64,000 nt of DNA from Bacteroidales bacterium (GTDB taxonomy: Bacteria > Bacteroidota > Bacteroidia > Bacteroidales > Bacteroidaceae). This document shows, in pieces, positions 34,247 to 43,637 of the stretch. Below the pieces are notes generated by a model, which made no database searches, was not told the origin of the DNA, and saw only the letters and a program-made list of their open reading frames with translations. Location: the NCBI GenBank assembly GCA_015060865.1, contig SUXS01000015.1, forward strand, positions 1-64,000, written 5' to 3'. The number at the start of each line of letters is the position of its first letter. The stretch's first letter is position 1. A program made the position numbers and the translations under genes.

Positions 34247-36511
34247 TTATGGACTCCCATAACCGACACAAGGGGTATCAGTCATCACCAAGTGTAGCGT
34301 ACCTCCACGCATCAAGTCGTCATGATGGAGGTATGGAAGCACATAAGGCTCCCCGTTGAGAGTAGCCGATTGAATGTAACAACGCTGAGAGTTGGTACCC
34401 GGAGCCTCTATGGTGAACGTATGACCATGCTCTAAGCGAAGAGTAGCGCGCTCGAACGTGGGCGTACCAATAACATAGTAGGGAGTACCTGGACAGACGG
34501 GATAAAACCCCAACGCACTGAAGACATACCAAGCCGACATCTGCCCTGCATCATCGTTGCCCGCTAGACCACCAGGTTTATCGGCATACTCAGTATCTAG
34601 GATATGCCTCACAATGCGCTGCGTCTTCCACGACTGGCCAGCAAAGCAGTACATATAAGGCACCTGATGGCAAGGTTCGTTACCATGCCAGTAGAGCCGT
34701 TCAGCAAAGAGGGTATCGAGTTTGGATACAAAGACCTCACGACCACCCATGACCTCCATCAGTCCTACAGGATCATGAGGGACATACCAAGTGTAGTGAC
34801 AGGAGGCACCCTCGGTGATATAGGAGGCAAAACCATAGGGATTACTTCCTCGAAGGAAACGGCCATCGGCATGGCGTCCATTAGCATATCCCGAGGCTGG
34901 GTCAATCACATGGCGGTAATTGCGACTACGGTGCATGAGTTCACGATAATCATCGTCCCTCCCTAATAGCCGCGCCACCTGAGCCAATGCATAATCGTCA
35001 TAGGCATATTCGAGCGTACGTGACACCTGCTCACACTTGTGATATGCTTCGCGCACACTGTCCTCTACCGGCACATAGCCATAGGCAAGGTAGCTGTGTA
35101 GAGCACGGCGCCCCATACCATTGGCATACTCGGCATAGGTGGATGGACTCTCAAAGGCATTCTTGCGCATGGCCGCATAGGCGGTAGAAATATCGAAATT
35201 ACGTACCCCCTTGATATAAGCGTCGCAGATGGCTGCAGTGGCATGATCACCTATCATGGCTGCCGTGTAGCTATTCCAACAGGGAAAGATAGGCAACCAT
35301 CCTCCCTGACGATACTTATCGACAAGCGACTGCATCATCTGCCCACTTCGCGTAGGATGAAGCAGGGTCAGTAATGGATGTAGAGCACGATAGGTGTCCC
35401 AAAGCGAGAAATCGTCATAGTAGTTAGCAGACACGCACACCTCCCCATTGCCCGCAAAGCTGGGATGACATCCATCAACATCGTTAATCGTGTGAGGAAG
35501 AAAGGAGGCACGATACAGAGCACCATAAAATTTGCGCTTAGCCATCTCCTCATCAGTATCGACCACAACACACGACAACTCACGCTCCCATATCTCCGCA
35601 AGTTCACGATGTGTACGTCCAAAATCCCAATGAGGTATCTCTGCCTCCATATTACGGCAAGCGCCCTCCATATTGACAAAAGAACTGGCCGCTTTGAGTA
35701 CGACAGGCTTTTCTGGATTAGGACGAACAAAGCGCACATAGAGACCTATTCCATGGGAGTTTCCAATCGCCGTGCGCCCCGCAAAAAGCGTATCATAATG
35801 ATAAGTACCGAAATCGTCCAACTCTCCCTCGTAACGTACAACAAAATAACCACTATAGCCCGCAGACTGACCCTTACCTTGGTAGATGCGGTGTACCGGA
35901 TTATAGCCACGTATTTCCTTGCGCACCGTATCAAGTTCTATGTAGCCCTCACCCTCATCGCTATTGGGATTGACAATCAGATAGGCAGCCGAATCGGTCG
36001 GATAGGAGAAGCGAAAGATGGCACTCCGAGAGCGGGCAGTAAGTTCTGCATGGATACCCATATCCGTGAGGTGAACAGCATAGTAGGCAGGGGTAGCCAC
36101 CTCAGTATCGTGAGAAAAACGGGTGGCCCGAGATGCAGGGAGGCAGCGCCTAACGTTCGTGGCCGGGAACAAGGTCATGGAACCATAATCTTGAGTACAA
36201 CCACCTACAATCCAATGCGAATTGCGGAAACCCTGCAGAAGTGAATCACGGTAATAATAGGGAGCTCGACACTTAAGTTCCGTATCTACCGTCTGTGGAG
36301 TCCAGAAATTCATTCCATGAGGCTCAAGCACCGCCGGAATGGTCTGCCCATACTCTTCACTACCCTTGCCAAAACGACCTGCGGTGGGCATCGTGCTGGC
36401 AGCTGTCCCCACCCGAGTATCAATATAGGAGAGCAACCGCTCAGCTTCGTGCTGTCGACAACCGACCAAAAAGAACAAGATAACCCCTATCAGATACTTT
36501 ACATGCCACAT
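34247..36511 (-). CDS. GH92 alpha-mannosidase, lipoprotein
   Basis: Calcium-dependent exo-alpha-mannosidase family, 754 residues, lipoprotein signal ending LVGC near residue 18. N-terminal beta domain from SYIDTRVGTA through YGSMTLFPATN. The (alpha/alpha)6 domain carries the GH92 blocks CVSANYYDDFSLWDTYRALH, GGWLPIFPCWNSYTAAMIGD, YTWYVPHDPVGLMEVMGG, and GGLAGNDDAGQMSAWYVFSA with the catalytic acidic pair. Substrates in relatives are N-glycan or yeast mannan mannose. It is 119 bp upstream of the GH35 gene. A TACTTTTG box on the minus strand (36551-36558) could be its -7 element. Confidence 0.95.
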   Translation of the reverse strand: MWHVKYLIGVILFFLVGCRQHEAERLLSYIDTRVGTAASTMPTAGRFGKGSEEYGQTIPAVLEPHGMNFWTPQTVDTELKCRAPYYYRDSLLQGFRNSHWIVGGCTQDYGSMTLFPATNVRRCLPASRATRFSHDTEVATPAYYAVHLTDMGIHAELTARSRSAIFRFSYPTDSAAYLIVNPNSDEGEGYIELDTVRKEIRGYNPVHRIYQGKGQSAGYSGYFVVRYEGELDDFGTYHYDTLFAGRTAIGNSHGIGLYVRFVRPNPEKPVVLKAASSFVNMEGACRNMEAEIPHWDFGRTHRELAEIWERELSCVVVDTDEEMAKRKFYGALYRASFLPHTINDVDGCHPSFAGNGEVCVSANYYDDFSLWDTYRALHPLLTLLHPTRSGQMMQSLVDKYRQGGWLPIFPCWNSYTAAMIGDHATAAICDAYIKGVRNFDISTAYAAMRKNAFESPSTYAEYANGMGRRALHSYLAYGYVPVEDSVREAYHKCEQVSRTLEYAYDDYALAQVARLLGRDDDYRELMHRSRNYRHVIDPASGYANGRHADGRFLRGSNPYGFASYITEGASCHYTWYVPHDPVGLMEVMGGREVFVSKLDTLFAERLYWHGNEPCHQVPYMYCFAGQSWKTQRIVRHILDTEYADKPGGLAGNDDAGQMSAWYVFSALGFYPVCPGTPYYVIGTPTFERATLRLEHGHTFTIEAPGTNSQRCYIQSATLNGEPYVLPYLHHDDLMRGGTLHLVMTDTPCVGYGSP

Positions 36512-36640
36512 ACAACCGAACCTTTCGAACCTTTCTTACACTTTGCGACACAAAAGTAGAAAATTTAGGAGAAAGATGCTATCAGAAGCGGATTTTTTCG
36601 ACGATTATTCTTACTTTTGTAAAACTATTGGAACTGGCCT

Positions 36641-38053
36641 ATGGATATACTTAAACAATTATTCAGACAATATACCGGCAGTGAGCCGCAGACCTGCCAA
36701 GCAATCACCCCCGCAGGTTCCAACCGTTGCTACTACCGCATCGGCCATGGCCAACAATCGGTCATAGGCGTAGCAGGCACCTCGTTCCGTGAGAATCAGG
36801 CATTCCTCACCCTTGCGGCCCAACTGCGCAAGCAACAGTTACCCGTACCCGAGGTGTATGCCGTATCGGAAGACCGCATGCATTATTTACAACAAGACCT
36901 AGGCGACACCCTGCTGTTTGACCGTTTAATGGAGGCTCAACAGCATGGAGGCTATCAAGAAGAGGAAAGAGCACTGCTACGACAGGTAATACGGCTACTT
37001 CCCGATTTACAATTCAGAGGCGCCCAAGGCTTGGATTTCTCATGCTGCTACCCCTCGCCCTCGTTAGATAGACGAGGCATACAGTGGGACCTGCACTATT
37101 TCAAATATTGTTTCTTGAAAGCCACTAGAATGGAGTTTGAGGAGGGAGCGCTCGAAGACGACTTTGACCGCCTAGCTGAAGTCATCCTGCAAAAGAACTT
37201 CAACACATTCATGTATAGAGACTTCCAATCGCGTAATATAATGATTACAGAGGGGGGACCTTACTTTATCGACTTCCAGGGAGGCCGGAGAGGCCCTGTG
37301 GAATATGACCTTGTATCGTTCCTATGGCAAGCCCGCGCCTGCTTTACTGATAAGATGCGCCAAGAACTTATCGACGAATATCTACAGTCGGCCAGCCGCT
37401 ACCGCCCATTCTGCGAAATCACATTCAAACAGCGTCTACGCCACTTCATTCTCTTCCGCACCCTTCAGGTGCTAGGAGCCTATGGCTACCGAGGATACTT
37501 TGAGCATAAGGCACACTTCATACAGAGTATCCCTATGGCTATCAACAACCTGCGTGAACTGTTGACAGAGCCTTTCACAGACATGCCATACTTGACCAAT
37601 CTGCTGACCGAAATGGTAAGCCTTCCACAATTAGCCGCCTACCAAGAGGCATCCGAACTCACAGTACGTATCACCAGTTTCTCCTATAAGAAAGGAATTC
37701 CTGAAGACCCAAGCGGAAATGGAGGTGGATTCGTATTCGACTGCAGAGCGATACACAACCCTGGACGTTATGATGCCTACAAGCAATTCACTGGACACGA
37801 CGATTCCGTCCGCTCCTTCCTCGACAAGGAGGAGGCTATGCAGGAGTTTCTAACACATGTATACGGCATCGTGGATTACTCAGTAGAGAAATACCGTAAT
37901 CGCGGATTCAAGAATTTGATGGTCAGTTTCGGATGTACCGGTGGACAGCACCGTTCGGTATACAGCGCCGAGCACCTAGCCCATCATTTGAAACAAAAGT
38001 ATGGTGTCAAGGTGATTCTCACCCATCGGGAACAAAAGCATCTCAACCAATAA
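36641..38053 (+). CDS. AmgK-like sugar kinase fused to RapZ C-terminal domain
   Basis: Two-domain cytoplasmic protein of 470 residues. Residues 1-340 are an aminoglycoside phosphotransferase-type kinase: catalytic loop FMYRDFQSRNIMI near 195 and metal-binding YFIDFQGGRRGP near 210, closest in pattern to AmgK anomeric MurNAc/GlcNAc kinases of cell-wall recycling. Residues about 345-470 are a RapZ C-terminal domain (FVFDCRAIHNPGRYDAYKQF, VSFGCTGGQHRSVYSAEHLA), which binds amino-sugar phosphate in E. coli RapZ; RapZ's N-terminal GTPase part is absent. The next gene, 19 bp on, is another amino-sugar-type kinase. The -7 box TACTTTTG (36612-36619) is present without a clear -33. Confidence 0.88.
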   Translation: MDILKQLFRQYTGSEPQTCQAITPAGSNRCYYRIGHGQQSVIGVAGTSFRENQAFLTLAAQLRKQQLPVPEVYAVSEDRMHYLQQDLGDTLLFDRLMEAQQHGGYQEEERALLRQVIRLLPDLQFRGAQGLDFSCCYPSPSLDRRGIQWDLHYFKYCFLKATRMEFEEGALEDDFDRLAEVILQKNFNTFMYRDFQSRNIMITEGGPYFIDFQGGRRGPVEYDLVSFLWQARACFTDKMRQELIDEYLQSASRYRPFCEITFKQRLRHFILFRTLQVLGAYGYRGYFEHKAHFIQSIPMAINNLRELLTEPFTDMPYLTNLLTEMVSLPQLAAYQEASELTVRITSFSYKKGIPEDPSGNGGGFVFDCRAIHNPGRYDAYKQFTGHDDSVRSFLDKEEAMQEFLTHVYGIVDYSVEKYRNRGFKNLMVSFGCTGGQHRSVYSAEHLAHHLKQKYGVKVILTHREQKHLNQ

Positions 38054-38072
38054 TACGAAAAAGATACAAGTT

Positions 38073-38972
38073 ATGAAATCAAAGCAACAAGAGCCATCCG
38101 CCACTATTATGGGCGAGTCGCGCCAACAAGGATCCCCTGTGCTTATCGCCGATAGTGGTTCCACTAAGACGGATTGGTGTCTATGTTTAAATGGCCAAAC
38201 TATCCATCGAATACAAACGCAGGGAATCAATCCCTACCATCAGTCTGAAGAGGCTATAGCACAAGTCCTCAACGAGGAACTCTACCCTTTCATCAAGAAT
38301 ATCAAAGCCAACACGAGGGTTGTGTTTTATGGAGCCGGATGCGCCAACGATACAGCCTGTACTCGCGTCAAAAAAGCCATCATAGAATGCTTAGGAACGG
38401 CTGACACAACCATACACAGCGACCTATTGGGAGCAGCCCGCGCACTTTGCGGACACGAGGAAGGCATAGCATGCGTACTCGGCACAGGAAGCAACTCATG
38501 CCTATACAACGGCAAAGAGATTATTGCCAATATCCCCCCTTTAGGCTATATCCTCGGTGACGAAGGTAGTAGCGCCGTACTAGGACGACGCCTTGTGGGC
38601 GACTGTCTCAAGAACCAATTGCCCGAGAACGTACGCGATGAATTCCTCAACGAATATAACCTCACCCAAGAAATCATACTAGAGAAAGTATATCGCCAAC
38701 CTCTCGCCAACAGATTTCTTGCCAGCCTCACCCCCTTCCTTTCAAAGCATAGGGAGGTTGTCGAGGTGCATCGGCTGCTGACTGAGAGTTTCACCGACTT
38801 CTTTGTACGCAACGTGAAGCAATACCGTCGTCCCTGGCTTCCCATACACTTTGTCGGTTCCATCGCTCATGCCTTCTCGGCAGAGCTCAAGGAGGCCGCC
38901 GAGAATCTCGGTATGGAAATTGGGATCATAGAACAAAGTCCAATAAACAGACTCGTGGAATATCATAGCTGA
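38073..38972 (+). CDS. BadF/BadG-type N-acetylglucosamine-like kinase
   Basis: ASKHA-fold kinase of 299 residues. Phosphate-1 motif LIADSGSTKTDWCLCLNGQ begins near residue 24, adenosine and phosphate-2 motifs are GIACVLGTGSNSCLYNGKEI near 130 and LGYILGDEGSSAVLGRRL near 155, and IHFVGSIAHAFSAEL closes the C-terminal lobe. The first 22 residues (MKSKQQEPSATIMGESRQQG) lie outside the fold; Met 13 is an alternative start. Family members phosphorylate GlcNAc or related amino sugars. Pairing with the AmgK-RapZ gene suggests peptidoglycan amino-sugar recycling. Confidence 0.87.
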   Translation: MKSKQQEPSATIMGESRQQGSPVLIADSGSTKTDWCLCLNGQTIHRIQTQGINPYHQSEEAIAQVLNEELYPFIKNIKANTRVVFYGAGCANDTACTRVKKAIIECLGTADTTIHSDLLGAARALCGHEEGIACVLGTGSNSCLYNGKEIIANIPPLGYILGDEGSSAVLGRRLVGDCLKNQLPENVRDEFLNEYNLTQEIILEKVYRQPLANRFLASLTPFLSKHREVVEVHRLLTESFTDFFVRNVKQYRRPWLPIHFVGSIAHAFSAELKEAAENLGMEIGIIEQSPINRLVEYHS

Positions 38973-38992
38973 CACAAACTAGCGCTATAACT

Positions 38993-39910
38993 CTACTCCA
39001 AAGAAAGATAAGGTGTCAACCGTTCAATATCAGCCTCAGTAAACTCATCGAGGAAGAGCAAGCGCCTCACAGATTTGATACACCCCTCACGGCGACGAAG
39101 ATCCACGATAGCTTTTGCCTGATAGTAATTCAAGTAAGGATGGGAGCGAAGCTGCTTGACACTAAGTTTGTTGACTGAAATCTTTTTCAGATTGGGTGCA
39201 TTGATATGCACCCAATCGCCTATATGCTCGGGAAGCGTACCCGCCTCACGTAATTGAGATATACAATGAAAACCTCCTAGAGCCTGACGATAGTCAACTA
39301 TCTGTTGGGCATATACAGGACCTATCCCTGGTATCTTCATCAATTCTGCCGTATCGGCCATATTGAGGTTGACAAACTTGCCTGGTTTGTACTTGTTACG
39401 CATATACTCTGCATAAGGATGCTCCGAGGAGGGTTGATAAGGGATCGTCTCATCAGTAATCCGATCCACATTATCGCTTCTATTCTGCACTGTTCCCGCA
39501 CCTCCCTGTTGGAGGATTCTGATATAAGGCCGTATACGAGCAAAGATTGTATCATGTAGTCCATATACACGTGCTACATCATCCACACGACGGAACATCC
39601 CCCCAGCCGCTCGGTAACGAAGAATATTACGCACGACATAGGGTGGGAAGCCAACAGAAAGCAACTCCAATGAGTCGGCTTGATTGGGATCAAAAGGACG
39701 AAGAAGGAATCCGTTTTCCACTACAGATGACTTCTCCTGCGAGGTCATTAAAGCTGCAACAGCGAGCGAGTCGGCATGAACCTCAACAACCTGATTAGAC
39801 CTCCACAGAGGAGCGGCAAACAACACGATAACAAGCACCAGGATCAGCGAGCCAACAAGCATGGCCGCCCGCATATCCCGGTTAGACAAAGTGAACCATT
39901 CGCGCCACAT
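38993..39910 (-). CDS. ComEA-like helix-hairpin-helix membrane protein
   Basis: 305 residues with one N-terminal transmembrane helix (MLVGSLILVLVIVLFAAPLW), so probably anchored with the rest in the periplasm. Three helix-hairpin-helix blocks follow: LLSVGFPPYVVRNILRYRAA, MKIPGIGPVYAQQIVDYRQA, and LRSHPYLNYYQAKAIVDLRR. HHH repeats of this sort bind DNA in ComEA proteins, and other Bacteroidetes homologues are annotated the same way. A DNA-uptake role is inference only. It converges with the kinase gene, ending 20 bp from it. Confidence 0.82.
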   Translation of the reverse strand: MWREWFTLSNRDMRAAMLVGSLILVLVIVLFAAPLWRSNQVVEVHADSLAVAALMTSQEKSSVVENGFLLRPFDPNQADSLELLSVGFPPYVVRNILRYRAAGGMFRRVDDVARVYGLHDTIFARIRPYIRILQQGGAGTVQNRSDNVDRITDETIPYQPSSEHPYAEYMRNKYKPGKFVNLNMADTAELMKIPGIGPVYAQQIVDYRQALGGFHCISQLREAGTLPEHIGDWVHINAPNLKKISVNKLSVKQLRSHPYLNYYQAKAIVDLRRREGCIKSVRRLLFLDEFTEADIERLTPYLSLE

Positions 39911-39987
39911 GAAAGTTATTACATTTGATAAGGCAAATATAAGGGATTATTCCTACCTTTGCAAGGTATTTTATTATTTTTCACAGA

Positions 39988-40383
39988 ATGAGTTATCTAA
40001 AGAAATATCCGCTCTCGATCATCATCATCGGTATCATCCTGTTCCTGTCGTTCTTCAATCCGCCCGAGACTCCGCTCAATGAGGTGAGCAACATTGACAA
40101 GGTGCTGCACTTCCTCATGTACTTCGGGTTCTGCGCGCTGCTGTGGTTCGAGTACTTCAAGAGCCACGAGCGTCCCCAAGCATCGCGCCTCATCCCATGG
40201 GCTATCATAGCGCCTATCCTCTTCAGCGGACTCATCGAGATAGGGCAGCAGACGCTCACCCCTACCCGTTCGGCCGATTGGTGGGACTTCCTCTTCAACA
40301 CGCTCGGTTGTCTCGCTGCGGCTGTGTTTAGCCAGCTCGTCACACGCCACGTGGTGAAGCGCTGGAAGAGCACACGCGAGTAA
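39988..40383 (+). CDS. VanZ-like membrane protein
   Basis: 131 residues with four predicted transmembrane helices (YPLSIIIIGIILFLSF, VLHFLMYFGFCALLWF, WAIIAPILFSGLIEIG, WDFLFNTLGCLAAAVF). The conserved VanZ pattern is present: D-K-x-L-H-F, then E-x-x-Q near GLIEIGQQTLTPTRSADWWD and D-x-x-x-N-x-x-G. Function of the family is poorly known (glycopeptide tolerance in VanZ). Divergent from the HHH gene. Confidence 0.87.
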   Translation: MSYLKKYPLSIIIIGIILFLSFFNPPETPLNEVSNIDKVLHFLMYFGFCALLWFEYFKSHERPQASRLIPWAIIAPILFSGLIEIGQQTLTPTRSADWWDFLFNTLGCLAAAVFSQLVTRHVVKRWKSTRE

Positions 40384-40392
40384 TCACATGGG

Positions 40393-41079
40393 CTACTTGA
40401 TTGCCTTGTCTATCTGCTCGGCAATCTGGCGCATGCCCTCCACATTGGGGTGGCCCGAGGTCTTGCTGATGCCCTGAAGCTGTATCAACGGCACATTGTA
40501 ATGCTTACAGATAGTGCTCATCGACTCCGTAATCTCGGGTTTCAGTCCGTCATTGGAGATGAAGTAGACATCGGCCGTGGGGTAGCGCTCCTGAATGCGC
40601 GAGAGCATGCAGGCCATGGCGGGGCGGAAGGTGTAGAGGTCGGCACGACGCCAACCCTCATATTTGTACTCGCCGATGGGCGAACCTGCCCATGAGTCAT
40701 TCGTTCCACCGAAGATGAGGATGATGTCGGGACTGCCGAGGGCGGCAGTGCGCAACACGAAGGAGCGGTTGCTATAGTCCTCGTCGCGGTAGCCGGTGTA
40801 GCAGATGGTAGAGCCCGACCACGAGTTATTGACTTCGAGCTTCCAGTCGCGCTTCTTGATGAGCTGCATCCACCAGGTCTCGCCCACCTTGGTCACATCG
40901 GTGCGGCGGGCATCCTGCGGACCGGCAAAGTACCATATATCCATCGTGTCGGGCGTGAGGTAGCCCTCAAAGGTGGAGTATGAGTCTCCAAGGATACTTA
41001 CTGTGGAACGTTGCGCCATGCCTGCCAAGGAGCAGAGCAGCACTGCGAGTGTGAGAAATGTCTTTTTCATAATATTCAT
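40393..41079 (-). CDS. Secreted SGNH/GDSL hydrolase
   Basis: 228 residues with signal peptide MNIMKKTFLTLAVLLCSLAG ending near MAQ. Block I VSILGDSYSTFEG carries the catalytic Ser. Block II Gly/Asn and block III ILIFGGTNDSW form the oxyanion hole. Block V is SGHPNVEGMRQIAEQI with the catalytic His; the usual Asp three residues before His is not obvious. Relatives are carbohydrate esterases or lipases; an acetyl-xylan or pectin esterase role would fit nearby glycosidases, but this is inference. Internal Met 4 is an alternative start. Confidence 0.83.
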   Translation of the reverse strand: MNIMKKTFLTLAVLLCSLAGMAQRSTVSILGDSYSTFEGYLTPDTMDIWYFAGPQDARRTDVTKVGETWWMQLIKKRDWKLEVNNSWSGSTICYTGYRDEDYSNRSFVLRTAALGSPDIILIFGGTNDSWAGSPIGEYKYEGWRRADLYTFRPAMACMLSRIQERYPTADVYFISNDGLKPEITESMSTICKHYNVPLIQLQGISKTSGHPNVEGMRQIAEQIDKAIK

Positions 41080-41107
41080 TTTTAATAATTACACACTATT
41101 TAATTCT

Positions 41108-41250
41108 CCTCACACAGATCTCACAAATCTCACAAAACGGCGCGTCGCTTCGCCCGCGCTTGTCGGCATCCCGCCGAGTGTATACACGCCGGATGGCAAA
41201 CGCGAGTGCAACGATGCGTTATCTGTGAGATTCGTGAGATCTGTGTGAGG
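41108..41250. repeat. 143-bp element with 26-bp terminal inverted repeats (MITE-like)
   Basis: The left end begins CCTCACACAGATCTCACAAA and the right end is its complement over 26 bp with one mismatch. The interior is GC-rich and carries a further dyad (GTGTATACAC flanked by CATCC and GGATG). No coding capacity. It sits between the SGNH gene and rnhB. A target-site duplication was not obvious. Confidence 0.7.
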
Positions 41251-41310
41251 CAAAAAACTATTTCGTGAGGCAACATTCATATTATTAATTTTAGGATTTA
41301 GGGGGAAGCC

Positions 41311-41916
41311 TCATCCAAAGTCGAGCGACAGCTGTCCGTCGCCCAAGAGGTTGTAGCTCATGCGGTGATAGGGCGTGAGGCCATGCTCCTTGATGCCCGC
41401 GCGGTGCTTGGCGGTGGGGTATCCCTTGTTGTGGTTCCAGTCGTAGTGGGGGTACTCCTCGTGCAGGCGGTTCATGTAGTCGTCGCGGTAGGTCTTGGCG
41501 AGGATCGAGGCCGCCGCAATGTTCATCAGCTTGCCGTCGCCCTTGACCACCGTCTCGTAGGGAGTGTCGCCATAGGGCTTGAACTTATTGCCGTCGATGA
41601 CGATATACTGAGGGCGCAAGGTGAGCGCATCCAAGGCACGGTGCATGGCGAGGATAGAAGCATTGAGGATATTGATCTCGTCAATCTCCTTGGCGGTGAC
41701 GATGCCCAGCGCCCAAGCCAGCGAATCGCGCTCCACATCTTCGCGCAGGGCATAGCGCTGCCGCTCGGTAAGCTGTTTCGAGTCATTGAGCAAAGGGTGC
41801 GTATAGTCGGGCGGCAGTATCACCGCAGCAGCATACACATCACCTGCCAAGCAGCCACGACCAGCCTCGTCGCAGCCAGCCTCAATAAGTTCGGGATGTA
41901 GGCAAGGCAAAAGCAT
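41311..41916 (-). CDS. rnhB: Ribonuclease HII
   Basis: Endonuclease that removes ribonucleotides and RNA primers from DNA, 201 residues from the ATG at 41916 (MLLPCLHPELIEAGCDEAGR), the usual length. The active-site D-E-D pattern is visible: CDEAGRGCLAGDVYAAAVIL with Asp and Glu, IVIDGN with the third Asp, and the GDGKLMNIAAASILAKTYRD motif. The tail has YPHYDWNHNKGYPTAKHRAG. A consensus promoter ends 19 bp upstream of the start. Single-gene unit. Confidence 0.96.
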   Translation of the reverse strand: MLLPCLHPELIEAGCDEAGRGCLAGDVYAAAVILPPDYTHPLLNDSKQLTERQRYALREDVERDSLAWALGIVTAKEIDEINILNASILAMHRALDALTLRPQYIVIDGNKFKPYGDTPYETVVKGDGKLMNIAAASILAKTYRDDYMNRLHEEYPHYDWNHNKGYPTAKHRAGIKEHGLTPYHRMSYNLLGDGQLSLDFG

Positions 41917-41934
41917 ATTTATATTCTTTGGATG

Positions 41935-41965
41935 CAAAGATACAATAAGCCGAGAGGAGTACAAA
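41935..41965 (-). promoter_or_regulatory. Promoter of rnhB
   Basis: Minus-strand TTTG (41962-41965), 19 bp, TATCTTTG (41935-41942). Confidence 0.72.
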
Positions 41966-42105
41966 AATAAAACTGTTTTTTTTATCCCGAGGCGCCGTGT
42001 ATCTTCTTGGCACAGCCATAAATGTATATAAAAACTCAACTTCCGCAAGCCGCAGCCTAATTTCTGTACCAGCGAAGCGGCATTAAACAGCGCAAGGATG
42101 ATGCA

Positions 42106-42137
42106 TTTGCAATATACAGAAATAATCTTTACCTTTG
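42106..42137 (+). promoter_or_regulatory. Promoter of the small lipoprotein gene
   Basis: TTTG (42106-42109), 20 bp, TACCTTTG (42130-42137); ATG 22 bp downstream. Confidence 0.75.
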
Positions 42138-42158
42138 CACAAATAAAACATCTATTGT

Positions 42159-42671
42159 ATGCAAAGAAAATTATTCAGCTTCTGTATCATACTGGGATTC
42201 TTGGCCTGTAATAATACGCCTACAGATACTATACCCTTGAAAGTCCCTGAAGAGCAAATGGCACTGCATGTGCAATTGGCCAACGATATAACCCGTTTGA
42301 TGGAAGAAGACAGTGTTCAGTGGGATGCCGTAATGGCACTATCCGACTCTGCCCAAGCCATCTTTTGGTATGTTCCTGAAGTTTTTGCCTCCGAAGCATT
42401 TGCGTGGCATCATTTAGGTGAGAAGGCCAAGGCCGATTCAGTCTTCATGCACATGCGCAATCTTTATGACCGCCGTCTTCGCCAGCGGGCAGACTTCAGC
42501 GATGCTGTCAATCGTGCTTTCGTGAGCGGATGTCTCTATGGTTCAGAGGTATTCATGGCTGAACTCGACTCGCTTGCAAAACTCAAGGCCTATCAGCCTA
42601 ATACCGCGGAACTGAATAATTGGCGCGAATTCGGGTCCGAAGCTTTAGAACAAATTATGGATAGAAGGTAG
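42159..42671 (+). CDS. Small predicted lipoprotein, helical repeats
   Basis: 170 residues, signal MQRKLFSFCIILGFLAC with a lipobox Cys at residue 17. The mature part is helical and resembles a TPR-like solenoid (FASEAFAWHHLGEKAKADSV, FMHMRNLYDRRLRQRADFSD) without a confident match. Probably periplasmic; function unknown. Its stop lies 6 bp from the stop of the convergent TonB-like gene, so the 3' ends nearly touch with no visible terminator. Confidence 0.7.
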   Translation: MQRKLFSFCIILGFLACNNTPTDTIPLKVPEEQMALHVQLANDITRLMEEDSVQWDAVMALSDSAQAIFWYVPEVFASEAFAWHHLGEKAKADSVFMHMRNLYDRRLRQRADFSDAVNRAFVSGCLYGSEVFMAELDSLAKLKAYQPNTAELNNWREFGSEALEQIMDRR

Positions 42672-42676
42672 CCGTT

Positions 42677-43630
42677 CTATTCATAGTATCGTACAGGTCT
42701 GTATACATTATCAATCAGTTCAAACTTTAGTCGGTATACATCATCGATAAACAACGAATCGTCGCGCTCCACAAGGTCTATCAAGCGGTGATTCTCGTAG
42801 CCATTCTCGATGAAATATATACGGTAGGTATTGCCGTGCTCGTGTACGACTTTCATTACTTCATTAATATCGTGCGGCCCGTCCTGATAACCATTGATAA
42901 AGTTATAGTAACTCCACCATTCAAGGCCAATTTCCTCTTGTGAGATGATGTAGTCTTCTTGTAGCTGTTTCTCGTAGTCCTCGCCCAGTTTGCTTAGGAA
43001 GCGTGGCGTGCAGTATTTCGTAGCATCCAATTGGAAATGGGCAACGCCCCGCCCAAACAAATACCTGCTATAGAAGTCACTCAGCATCTTTATAGCCTTT
43101 TCTTGATTGTTACTTCCTTGCTCAAGATCAAACGTGTCACCCGCGGTCATCCTAAGGGGCTCTCTCGAGACCTGCACGCCCGCATTCTCGCCCGATAATG
43201 TTTCACTCTTCGCAGCATTGTCTTTTTGCAGGCGAAAGACTATAGGCAACGTGAATCGCACTCGTACCTTCTGCCCATCCTTGACACCTGGCTCCCAATA
43301 AGGCATTGCATTCACTACACGCAAAGCTTCTTTGTCGAGAGACTCATGGACCGACTTGATGACTTTGGCATCAGAAATACTACCATCGCTGTTCACTACA
43401 AATTGCACTATCACGCGTCCTTGCACACCCTGCTTGTGAGCGAGATCGGGGTATCTGACATTATCGCGAAGGAACGCCATAAGCCCCTCCATGCCGCTGG
43501 GGAACACTGGGAGTTTGTCGGGCTGCAAGTAAACCGTTGAGTTGTCGTCTCGCTGTTCCTTTACCTCGTTCTGTGCTACTGATTGCATACAACACAAAGC
43601 ACACAGCAGAATACTTGCAAAAACTCTCAT
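42677..43630 (-). CDS. TonB C-terminal domain protein with a second C-terminal domain
   Basis: 317 residues from the ATG at 43630 (MRVFASILLCALCCMQSVAQ), a signal peptide rather than the usual TonB anchor helix. Residues about 50-130 are a TonB energy-transducer C-terminal domain (GLMAFLRDNVRYPDLAHKQG, RVIVQFVVNSDGSISDAKVI, EALRVVNAMPYWEPGVKDGQ). Residues about 175-317 form a separate domain resembling DUF3828 (DFYSRYLFGRGVAHFQLDAT). With no proline-rich anchor it is unlikely to energise transporters directly. The upstream PH-domain gene ends 7 bp before this start, so they form an operon. Confidence 0.83.
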   Translation of the reverse strand: MRVFASILLCALCCMQSVAQNEVKEQRDDNSTVYLQPDKLPVFPSGMEGLMAFLRDNVRYPDLAHKQGVQGRVIVQFVVNSDGSISDAKVIKSVHESLDKEALRVVNAMPYWEPGVKDGQKVRVRFTLPIVFRLQKDNAAKSETLSGENAGVQVSREPLRMTAGDTFDLEQGSNNQEKAIKMLSDFYSRYLFGRGVAHFQLDATKYCTPRFLSKLGEDYEKQLQEDYIISQEEIGLEWWSYYNFINGYQDGPHDINEVMKVVHEHGNTYRIYFIENGYENHRLIDLVERDDSLFIDDVYRLKFELIDNVYRPVRYYE

Positions 43631-43637
43631 ACCCAAT

